This document shows positions 1-6,649 of a stretch of DNA of 31,255 nucleotides, in pieces. Under the pieces are notes generated by a model. The model was not told the origin of the DNA. It made no database searches and saw nothing but the letters and a program-made list of their open reading frames with translations. This stretch comes from an uncultured Oxalobacteraceae bacterium (GTDB lineage Bacteria > Pseudomonadota > Gammaproteobacteria > Burkholderiales > Burkholderiaceae): contig CAMLHI010000006.1 of NCBI GenBank assembly GCA_946479705.1, positions 1 to 31,255 on the forward strand. The letters are read 5' to 3'. How positions within the stretch are numbered: position 1 is the first letter of the stretch; each line of letters opens with the position of its first letter. The position numbers and the translations under genes were made by a program.

Positions 1-53
1 ACTTCGGCGTCGGCGCCATTGCGCGCGTGCTGGCCGTGCTTCCGGCGGAGTGA
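1..53 (+). CDS. 3' end of an unidentified gene (partial)
   Basis: Sixteen codons are open from base 3 and end in TGA at 51-53; the visible tail reads FGVGAIARVLAVLPAE. It lies just in front of the SDR gene on the same strand, with a gap of 5 bp, as expected for the last codons of an operon partner. Too little is present to name a family, and chance readthrough cannot be excluded. Confidence 0.4.
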   Translation, partial: FGVGAIARVLAVLPAE

Positions 54-58
54 GGACC

Positions 59-868
59 ATGGCACACTCCGGCGGGCGCTTCGACGGCCAGGTTGCGCTG
101 GTCACCGGCGGCGGCAGCGGCATCGGCGAGGCTTGCGCGCGCCTGCTGGCGCGCGAAGGCGCGCAAGTCGCGGTGCTCGGGCGCCGGCGCGAGCGCGTCG
201 ACGCCGTGGCCCATGCCTGCGGCGGCATGGCCCTGGCCTGCAACGCCAGCGATGCCGCCGCGATGGCCGAGGCGGTGGCGGCGGTACGGGCGCGCCACGG
301 CCGGCTCGACATCCTGGTCGCCAACGCGGGCGGCTTCGGCCAGGGCGCCTGTACGGATACCACCGATAGCGCCTGGCGCCAGGCCTTCGACGCCAACCTG
401 AACACGGCCTTCGTCAGCGCGCGCGCCTGCCTGCCCGCCCTGACCGAGCAGCGCGGCAATATCGTCTTCGTCGCGTCGATCGCGGCGCTGGCGGCCGGTC
501 CCGAAGTGTGCGGCTATACCACCTTCAAGCATGCCCTCATCGGCCTGGCCCGTTCGATCGCACGCGACTGCGGCCCGGCCGGCGTGCGCGCCAATGTGGT
601 CTGTCCCGGCTGGGTGCGCACCCCGATGGCCGACGCCGAGATGGCGCCGCTGATGGCCGCGCGCGGGCTCGATCTCGATGCCGCCTACGCGGCCGTGTGC
701 GCCGACGTGCCCTTGCGCCGCCCGGCCACGTCCGCCGAGATTGCCGGCGTATGCGCTTTCCTGGCCTCGCCCGAGGCCGCCGTCGTCACCGGCGCCGTGC
801 TCACGGCCGACGGCGGCGCCACCATCGTCGACGTACCCACGCTGGCCTTCAGCCGCTGGGAGGCGTGA
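59..868 (+). CDS. SDR family NAD(P)-dependent oxidoreductase
   Basis: A classical short-chain dehydrogenase/reductase of 269 aa, the usual length for the family. It should oxidise or reduce an alcohol/carbonyl substrate with NAD(P). The Rossmann cofactor motif TGGGSGIG is at residues 16-23, NAG at about 89-91, and the catalytic Ser140, Tyr153 and Lys157 (YTTFK) are in place. The C-terminal part has the common TGAVLTADGGATI motif. I chose ATG 59 because GGAG at 47-50 is well spaced; an in-frame GTG at 50 is the alternative. The stop codon overlaps the ATG of the next, degraded SDR gene (TGATG), so this was once a coupled pair of SDR genes. The substrate cannot be read from the sequence. Confidence 0.88.
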   Translation: MAHSGGRFDGQVALVTGGGSGIGEACARLLAREGAQVAVLGRRRERVDAVAHACGGMALACNASDAAAMAEAVAAVRARHGRLDILVANAGGFGQGACTDTTDSAWRQAFDANLNTAFVSARACLPALTEQRGNIVFVASIAALAAGPEVCGYTTFKHALIGLARSIARDCGPAGVRANVVCPGWVRTPMADAEMAPLMAARGLDLDAAYAAVCADVPLRRPATSAEIAGVCAFLASPEAAVVTGAVLTADGGATIVDVPTLAFSRWEA

Positions 869-984
869 TGGGCGAGCGCATGGAATTGGACTTCACCGGG
901 CGCACCGTCATCGTCACCGGCGGCGCCAGCGGCATCGGCCAGGCCATCATCGTCGACGGCGGCGCGCTGCTGCCGGAAGGGTGA
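868..984 (+). pseudogene. Remnant of a second SDR dehydrogenase (internal deletion)
   Basis: This 38-codon reading frame begins at an ATG overlapping the previous stop and reads as two ends of an SDR joined together. The first 26 residues hold the N-terminal strand and cofactor loop (TVIVTGGASGIGQA). They run straight into IIVDGGALLPEG, which is the usual C-terminal end of an SDR (VDGG motif). About 200 residues, including the catalytic Ser-Tyr-Lys, are missing, so it cannot be an active enzyme. The join is in frame, which points to a clean internal deletion rather than decay. Its TGA abuts the TCA (reverse stop) of the LuxR gene with no gap. A real small protein is possible but unlikely. Confidence 0.72.
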
Positions 985-1647
985 TCAATAGGCCAGCCGC
1001 GCCAGTTCTCCCCGGCTGGCGATGCCGCACTTGAGAAATACATGCGCCAGATGGGTTTTCACGGTGGACGGCGCCACGCCGGCCTGGCGCGCCACCTGCT
1101 TGGTCGGCAGGCCGGCGGCGACTGCCAGGGCGATGTCGAGCTCGCGCGGTGTCAGCTGCGGGCAGCGCGCGGCCAGACGGACGCGCGGGTCCAGCCCGCC
1201 AAGCAGCTGGGTCGCCAGGAGGTGGAAATCGGCCAGCGCCGACAGCTGGGCGGTCGAAAAACCGGGATGCGGCGCGTCGCGCAGCAGGCTCAGGCCCAGG
1301 CCCAGGCCGCCCGGTCCCGGCAACAGCATGTCGAGCGCGTCGCTCAGGCAGTACGGCCGCATGAAGTCGTTCTGGTAGCGCGCCGCCCAGCTGCCGCCGA
1401 GAGCGAGCCGCTGGCGCAGGCAAGCGATGCTGCGCGGCGCGCCGGCGATGCGGTGCGGCGCCAGCGGGTCGTCGCGGTGGTGGCCGGAAAAGTACGCGGC
1501 GCAGCGGCCCGCGTCTTCGTTGGCCCACAATACCTGGTCGGCGTTGCCGTCGGCGCCTACCGTATACAAGACCCAGCCCTGGGACTGCACCAATTGGCTG
1601 GCCACGCGTCCGATGCGCCGCGCGCACTCGTCGAAAGCCTCAGGCAC
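985..1647 (-). CDS. LuxR-type transcriptional regulator (module A)
   Basis: A DNA-binding regulator of about 220 aa. The C-terminal LuxR/GerE helix-turn-helix is clear at residues 165-215 (LTPRELDIALAVAAGL, then VAPSTVKTHLAHVFLK). The N-terminal 150 residues resemble the sensory domain of LuxR regulators that sit next to RND/DUF1302 clusters; no receiver aspartate pattern is seen. I chose the GTG at 1645-1647, which overlaps the aminotransferase stop by 8 bases and has GGAG six bases upstream; an ATG at 1687-1689 would add 14 residues inside the aminotransferase. Same-strand overlap suggests co-transcription and coupling with the aminotransferase. It is the best local candidate to bind the repeated dyad upstream of the aminotransferase and of the DUF1302 gene, but this is inference. 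Confidence 0.82.
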   Translation of the reverse strand: MPEAFDECARRIGRVASQLVQSQGWVLYTVGADGNADQVLWANEDAGRCAAYFSGHHRDDPLAPHRIAGAPRSIACLRQRLALGGSWAARYQNDFMRPYCLSDALDMLLPGPGGLGLGLSLLRDAPHPGFSTAQLSALADFHLLATQLLGGLDPRVRLAARCPQLTPRELDIALAVAAGLPTKQVARQAGVAPSTVKTHLAHVFLKCGIASRGELARLAY

Positions 1648-2971
1648 CGGCGACTCCGGCCGCGAGCGCGGCGACGATGCGGTCCGCATGGCTTTCCTCG
1701 ATGACCAGCGGCGGCGATACAATGATCGTGCTCCCGAGCGGGCGCACGATGGCGCCGTGCAGGCGCGCGATCTCGGCCACCCTGGCGGCATAAGCGCCAG
1801 TGGGATCGAGCGGTGCGCGGGTGCGCTGGTCGGCCACCAGGTCGATCGCCAGCATCAAACCCTGGCCGCGCACCTCGCCCACGGCCGCGTGGCGCCCGGC
1901 CAAGGGCAGCAAACGTGCCAGCAGGTAGGCGCCCATGCGCGCGGCGTTTTCCGCCAGCTGTTCCTCGCGCACGATCTTCAGGTTCGCCAGCGCGGCGGCG
2001 CAGCCGACCGGATGGCCGGAATAGGTGTAACCGTGGAAAACCGCGCCGGCGCTGTCGCCATTGCCGTCGAAGGCGTCGACGATGCGCTGGTTGAACATCG
2101 TGGCGCCCAGCGGGAAGTAGCCCGAGGTGATGCCTTTGGCCAAGCACATGATGTCGGGCTTGACGCCCCACAGCCGGCTGCCGGACATCGCGCCGGCGCG
2201 GCCGAAACCGGTGACCACTTCGTCGGCGATCAACAGCACGCCATGGCGGTCGCATACCTCGCGCACCAGCGGCCAGTAGGAAGCCGGCGGGACGATCACC
2301 CCGCCCACGCCCTGCACCGGTTCGGCGATGAAGGCGGCCACCGTATCGGGTCCCTGAAAGACGATCTCGCGCTCGAGCAGGCTGGCGCACAGGCTGGCCA
2401 GCTCGTCCGGGTCGCGGGTAAACGGATTGCGGTAGGTCCAGGGAGTGTCGACGTGAAAACAGCCCGGCAGCAGCGGTTCTTCACTGCGCCGGATCCCAGG
2501 ATTGCCGCTGACCGAGGCGGCCCCGGCATGGGTGCCATGGCAGCCCTGCTTGAGCGCGATGAATTTGCTGCGTTCGGGCTGACCGGCGGCCTTCCAGTAC
2601 TGGCGCGCCAGGCGCAGCGCCGTCTCGACGGCGTCCGATCCCCCCGAGCTGTAGAGAACCCTGCGCATCTCCTCGGGCGCCAGCAGCTCGACCAGGAGAT
2701 TGGACAACTCTTCCGCGCGCGGGTGGGTCAGGCCGTCGAAGATGGGAAAATACGCCAGTTCGTCGAGCTGGGCGGCCATCGCCCGCTTGACCTCGCCGCG
2801 GCCATGGCCCACGTTGACGTTCCACAGGCCGGCCATCCCATCGACCAGCTTGTTGCCGGCGTCGTCGAACACGTAGCACCCCTCGCCGCGCACGATGCGC
2901 AGCGGTTCGCGCACCTTCATCGCGTTCGGATGCAGCATCGGATGCCAGAACTGATACCCCGGCTGGTACAT
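1640..2971 (-). CDS. Class III (omega) PLP-dependent aminotransferase
   Basis: A fold-type I, class III aminotransferase of 443 aa, the normal family length. It transfers an amino group from an amine or omega-amino acid to a keto acid such as pyruvate, giving an aldehyde or ketone. Landmarks are SSGGSDAVETALRLAR at about 108-123 (PLP phosphate region), the class III signature around Asp250 (LLIADEVVTGFGR), and Lys279 as the Schiff-base lysine (CLAKGITSGYFPLGA). Its start has AAGGAG eight bases upstream. A 23-bp dyad lies 84 bp upstream and the luxR start overlaps its stop. With the nearby aldehyde dehydrogenase it could turn a primary amine into a carboxylic acid. The true substrate is unknown. 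Confidence 0.9.
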   Translation of the reverse strand: MYQPGYQFWHPMLHPNAMKVREPLRIVRGEGCYVFDDAGNKLVDGMAGLWNVNVGHGRGEVKRAMAAQLDELAYFPIFDGLTHPRAEELSNLLVELLAPEEMRRVLYSSGGSDAVETALRLARQYWKAAGQPERSKFIALKQGCHGTHAGAASVSGNPGIRRSEEPLLPGCFHVDTPWTYRNPFTRDPDELASLCASLLEREIVFQGPDTVAAFIAEPVQGVGGVIVPPASYWPLVREVCDRHGVLLIADEVVTGFGRAGAMSGSRLWGVKPDIMCLAKGITSGYFPLGATMFNQRIVDAFDGNGDSAGAVFHGYTYSGHPVGCAAALANLKIVREEQLAENAARMGAYLLARLLPLAGRHAAVGEVRGQGLMLAIDLVADQRTRAPLDPTGAYAARVAEIARLHGAIVRPLGSTIIVSPPLVIEESHADRIVAALAAGVAGA

Positions 2972-3055
2972 GATGGATACTCCTTCGCGTCGGTCCCGCC
3001 TGGCGTGCGCGCTCGGTGCGGCAGGCGTGCATCCAGTCTAGGCAATGCGCCAGCC

Positions 3056-3078
3056 TTGCCGTTATCGAAAAACGGCAA
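3056..3078. promoter_or_regulatory. Candidate operator dyad upstream of the aminotransferase
   Basis: Perfect inverted repeat TTGCCGTT-N7-AACGGCAA, 84 bp upstream of the aminotransferase start. A close relative, 18 of 23 positions identical and in the same orientation, lies at 10861-10883. In the direction of the aminotransferase a TAGACT hexamer follows about 15 bases after the dyad and could be a -10 element, which would place the dyad at the -35 region as for a class II activator. The binding protein is not known; the LuxR protein at 985-1647 is the nearest candidate. Confidence 0.6.
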
Positions 3079-3096
3079 AACGCCGGCGCCGGGCGC

Positions 3097-4116
3097 TTAT
3101 GGCACGCTGCGCCCGCCGACCCGCTTGACGGTCTCGGAGGGCAGTTCGCCGAACAGGCCCTTGTAGTCGACCGACAGCTGCGACAGGTGCCAGAAACCCC
3201 AGCGCGCCGCCATGTCGCCGATGGTCCTGGCGCCGCGCGAATTCATCAGGTCGCGGTGCAGCCCGTTCAGGCGCACGATCTTGAGGTAGGCCGCCGGACT
3301 CATGCCGATCACCTGCGTGAAACAGTACTGCAGCGTGCGGCGCGAGGTGAAGGTGCGCTGGCACAGGTCCAGCACCGTCACCGGGCGGTCGGGATTGGCC
3401 TCGATGTAGTCGCGCGCCCTGGCCACCACCTGCAGGGCCTTCCTGGCATCCGCCGTGCCATCGCCGTTGGTGGCCAGGCACAGGTACTCGTCGACCAGGC
3501 CGACCAGTTCGCTGACCAGCTGGTCGCGCGCCTCGCTCAGCGCCAGCTGGTAGGGCTGGTAAGTCATCGTCAGCAAGGCGATGCTCAGGCGATGCCGCAA
3601 GGTCGCGGCGAATGCCGGATTGTGCACATAATTGTCCGCGCTCGCGAGCAGGCTGGCGGCGTCCACACGCATCTGCTCGTCCTCGACCGGCAGCATGGAC
3701 ACCGGCACGGTCACGCTCATCATGGTGCAGTTCGGCGGGGTGCGCAGTTCCAGGGTGGCGTGGTCGCTCAGCGCCGTCACGTGGTCCATGCCGACCATGT
3801 GGCCGCGCCAGCGCGCCTCGCCGTCGAGGTGGGCGAACACGCCGAGGGCCACCACGCCGGCGCGCCCGGGCCCGGTTTCGAACACGGCCTGCGAGGTCTT
3901 CTCCTCGAACAGCTGGACGTCGCCAATCAGCGCTTCGGTCACCTGGCCGTGGAAGCGGCCCTTGGACAACTGGTCGTAGACCTGGTTCCAGCCGGTCAGC
4001 ACGCGCTCGTGCTGCCAGAGGTTGGAGGTATGGACGGTCTTGCGGCTTGCGTTGACGGTGTTGCCGGCCTGCGGCACCGCTGCGATCGTACCGAAATGCT
4101 GTTGCGCGAAGCTCAT
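3097..4116 (-). CDS. AraC family regulator, EutR-like
   Basis: A 339-aa one-component activator. The C-terminal AraC DNA-binding domain spans about residues 232-332, with the first helix-turn-helix at VTVLDLCQRTFTSRRTLQYC and the second around TIGDMAARWGFWHLSQLSVD. The spacing and the RRTLQYCF wording resemble EutR, the ethanolamine-operon activator. The N-terminal part is the sensory domain. I chose ATG 4114-4116 because GGAGG lies five bases upstream; an ATG at 4165-4167 has no such site. It lies between the aminotransferase and the aldehyde dehydrogenase, all on the minus strand, so it probably senses an amine or an aldehyde made by them. It is not a confirmed ethanolamine regulator: no eut genes are present. 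Confidence 0.87.
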   Translation of the reverse strand: MSFAQQHFGTIAAVPQAGNTVNASRKTVHTSNLWQHERVLTGWNQVYDQLSKGRFHGQVTEALIGDVQLFEEKTSQAVFETGPGRAGVVALGVFAHLDGEARWRGHMVGMDHVTALSDHATLELRTPPNCTMMSVTVPVSMLPVEDEQMRVDAASLLASADNYVHNPAFAATLRHRLSIALLTMTYQPYQLALSEARDQLVSELVGLVDEYLCLATNGDGTADARKALQVVARARDYIEANPDRPVTVLDLCQRTFTSRRTLQYCFTQVIGMSPAAYLKIVRLNGLHRDLMNSRGARTIGDMAARWGFWHLSQLSVDYKGLFGELPSETVKRVGGRSVP

Positions 4117-4216
4117 TGCGTCCTCCAGATACCAGATGGTGTACCGACCTTGAGCCGCCGATTTCATGGCGATGCTAACAAATCGCGCACGACATGTCAG
4201 TAGAAATCGCGTGCCC

Positions 4217-5641
4217 TCAATGCTTCATGATCTTGACGGTCTGGATGGTGGTGAACTCGGCCAGGCCGTGGCGGCCGAATTCGACACCGATGCCCGACTG
4301 CTTGACGCCCCCGAACGGCGCGTCCGGCTGCACCGCGCCGTGCTCGTTGATCCACACGCTGCCGCACTCGAGGCGTTTGCCGATCTCGATGGCGCGCGCC
4401 AGATCGCGCGACCAGACCGAGCCGCCGAGACCGTTCGGATTGTCGTTCGCCAGGCGCACGGCCTCATCGACATTCTGGTACCGAATCACCGGCAGGATCG
4501 GCCCGAACTGTTCCTCATCGACCAGGCGCGCGCCGTTGCTCAGGCCCGCGACGATGGTCGGCTCGAAGAAAAAGCCCTCCCCTGGGCGCACGCTGCCGCC
4601 CGCAAGCACCATGCCTCCCTGCGCGCGCGCATCGTCGGCCAGCTCGCGCACGATGTTCAACTGGGCACGGTTCTGCACGGGACCGAGTTCGGTGCCCGGT
4701 TCCAGCCCGTCGCCCACCTTGACCTCGCGCGCCAGCCGGGCCAGCTCGGCGCACAGCGCATCGTACTGGCTCTCGTGCACGTACAGGCGCTTGAGGCAGG
4801 CGCAGGTCTGGCCATTGTTGTGGAAGGCCGCGCCGAACAGCTTGGGTGCCATCGCCTGGACGTCCACATCCGGCAGCACGATGCCGGCATCGTTGCCGCC
4901 CAGTTCCAGGGTCAGGCGCTTGAGCGTGGCCGCCGCGGTCTCCATGATGCGCTTGCCCGTGCGCGTGGACCCGGTAAAGACGATCTTGTTGACGTCCGGA
5001 TGCCCCGCCAGTGCCGCGCCGACGGCCCCCGCGCCGGTGACCAGGTTCAGCACCCCCGGCGGCAGGATCGCATTGGCCAGCTCGACGAAGCGGCTGGTCG
5101 CCAGCGGCGCGTATTCGGAAGGCTTGAGCACCACCGTGTTGCCGGCGCGCAGAGCGGGGATGACATGCCAGATCGCGATCATCAAGGGCCAGTTCCACGG
5201 CGTGATGGACGCCACCACGCCCAGCGGCTTGCGGTGCACTTCCACGCGTGCCTGTTCATTGTCCTGGATGATTTCCGGTTCCAGGTCGATGTCGGCCGTG
5301 ACGTGGGTCCACGCGATGGCGCCGCCCAGCTCCATGCCGGAGCCGACCATATTCAAGCCCTGCAGCGGCTTGCCGGTCTCGCGGGTGAGAAGTTCCATCA
5401 GCTCGGCCATGTTGGCTTCCAGTGCGCCGGCCAGCGCATGCAGCCTGGCCTTGCGCGCGGCGTCCGGCGTCGCGCTCCAGGCCGGGAAGGCGGCGCGCGC
5501 GGCGGCGACAGCGGCGCTCACGTTGTCGGCGCTGGCGTCCTGCACCAGTGCGAACAGTTTGCCTGTCGCGGGGTTGGCCACGGCGAAGGTCTTGCCGGCC
5601 TCGACTGCCTGGCCGCCGATGTACATCGAATAGGTTTTCAT
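4217..5641 (-). CDS. NAD(P)-dependent aldehyde dehydrogenase
   Basis: A 474-aa aldehyde dehydrogenase that oxidises an aldehyde to its acid in the cytoplasm. The key residues are Asn150 (TPWNWP), Lys173 (LKPSE, cofactor), Glu246 (LELGGN, general base) and the catalytic Cys280 (NNGQTC). The C-terminal PFGGVKQSGIGVEFG motif is intact. The reading frame stays open far upstream (to 6619), but that part is antisense-frame noise over the YCF48-like gene. The start at 5639-5641 has GGAG upstream, and its ATG overlaps the YCF48-like stop by four bases (ATGA). It is therefore the last gene of the DUF1302-RND-YCF48 unit, which suggests the envelope module moves or handles a compound that becomes an aldehyde. 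Substrate unassigned. Confidence 0.92.
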   Translation of the reverse strand: MKTYSMYIGGQAVEAGKTFAVANPATGKLFALVQDASADNVSAAVAAARAAFPAWSATPDAARKARLHALAGALEANMAELMELLTRETGKPLQGLNMVGSGMELGGAIAWTHVTADIDLEPEIIQDNEQARVEVHRKPLGVVASITPWNWPLMIAIWHVIPALRAGNTVVLKPSEYAPLATSRFVELANAILPPGVLNLVTGAGAVGAALAGHPDVNKIVFTGSTRTGKRIMETAAATLKRLTLELGGNDAGIVLPDVDVQAMAPKLFGAAFHNNGQTCACLKRLYVHESQYDALCAELARLAREVKVGDGLEPGTELGPVQNRAQLNIVRELADDARAQGGMVLAGGSVRPGEGFFFEPTIVAGLSNGARLVDEEQFGPILPVIRYQNVDEAVRLANDNPNGLGGSVWSRDLARAIEIGKRLECGSVWINEHGAVQPDAPFGGVKQSGIGVEFGRHGLAEFTTIQTVKIMKH

Positions 5642-6636
5642 GGTTTGTCTCCTCTGGTTGTTGTTGTACCGTCCGCTGCCGCCACGCCGCGCTTGGAAAA
5701 GCGGATCACCCGCGCGCCATCCGCGACGATGCCCGTCAGCGATAGCCGGTCGCCGCGCTGGCGCGTCTTGAACGTCGCTCCGCCATCGGCACTGTCGAGC
5801 ATGGTGCCGTCCAGCCCGACCGCTTCCACCATGCCGTCCGCGGTCTGGACGATGCCGGTGATCGAACTCTTCGCGCCGCTGGCGACCGCCTGCCAGTGCG
5901 CCCCGCCGTCGGTGCTGCGGTAGATGCTGCCGCGCAGGCCGCCGACCAGCAGCGTGCCGTCGCGCAGCGCGGTGCCGGTCCAGAACGAGCCCTTGTAGCC
6001 GGTGTCGAGGTAATCCCAGCTGCGCCCGCGGTCGCGGCTGCGCAAGACCATGCCCCGTTCCGCCGCCACGAACAGCGTACCGTGCGCATCGGCGAACGCG
6101 GCCAGCAGATTGCGGTCGGCGCGGCCGCCATCGGGCGGCGCCGGCAAGGTGACGGCATGCCAGTGGGCGCCGCCGTCCTCGGTGGCCAGCACCAGGGACC
6201 ACAGGCCGACCGCGATCCCTTCGCGCTCGTCGAAAAAGTGGACGGCAAACAGCGGACGATCCTCGTTCGTGTCGCCGCGCTGCACGCTCCAGGTCTCGCC
6301 GCCATCGGCCGTGTGCACGATCGCGCCCCAGTGGCCGACCGCCCAGCCCTGGGTGGCGCCGGAAAACGACACGGCCGTCAGCGTCGAGGCCACCGGCACC
6401 GCGCGCGCCTGCCGGAAGGTCTTGCCATGGTCGTCCGACAGAAGAACCACGCCGTAGTCGCCGACGCCGACGATGCGCGTGCCGGCTTGGGTGGCGCCGA
6501 GGACGGTCGCTTCGCCGGCGAAGGCGGACGGCGTGGCCGCCTGCTGCTTGAGCGCCGCGGCGGCGGTGCCCTCGGCGTGGGCCGCGGCGGCGGCCAGTGC
6601 GATCCCGAAGGCGCAGCAAAGAGAGATACGTTTCAT
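5638..6636 (-). CDS. YCF48/HCF136-like beta-propeller protein, exported (module A)
   Basis: A secreted protein of 332 aa with a Sec signal peptide (MKRISLCCAFGIALAAAAAHA, likely cut after AHA). It contains six Asp-box/BNR-like repeats (LSDDHGKTF, HTADGGETW, ATEDGGAHW, RSRDRGRSW, RSTDGGAHW, DSADGGATF) spread through the chain, as in a beta-propeller. The GWAVGHWG segment is typical of the YCF48/HCF136 family, often mis-annotated as photosystem II assembly or glycosyl hydrolase. Such proteins sit next to RND/MMPL transporters with DUF1302 proteins, and a periplasmic partner role is likely. I chose ATG 6634-6636 because GAGGAG lies five to six bases upstream. It follows the RND stop by 13 bp, and its own stop overlaps the aldehyde dehydrogenase start. 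Confidence 0.87.
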   Translation of the reverse strand: MKRISLCCAFGIALAAAAAHAEGTAAAALKQQAATPSAFAGEATVLGATQAGTRIVGVGDYGVVLLSDDHGKTFRQARAVPVASTLTAVSFSGATQGWAVGHWGAIVHTADGGETWSVQRGDTNEDRPLFAVHFFDEREGIAVGLWSLVLATEDGGAHWHAVTLPAPPDGGRADRNLLAAFADAHGTLFVAAERGMVLRSRDRGRSWDYLDTGYKGSFWTGTALRDGTLLVGGLRGSIYRSTDGGAHWQAVASGAKSSITGIVQTADGMVEAVGLDGTMLDSADGGATFKTRQRGDRLSLTGIVADGARVIRFSKRGVAAADGTTTTRGDKP

Positions 6637-6649
6637 GCCGGCTCCTCGG

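Noticed and set aside
1427..3166. A 579-residue plus-strand frame opposite the aminotransferase and luxR genes
   Set aside because: Antisense shadow, with the minus strand clearly encoding two recognised proteins.
4217..6619. An 800-residue frame that seems to fuse an Arg-rich N-terminus to aldehyde dehydrogenase
   Set aside because: The first part overlaps the YCF48-like gene in another frame, is low-complexity Arg/Gly, and the dehydrogenase has its own start with a good ribosome-binding site at 5639-5641.
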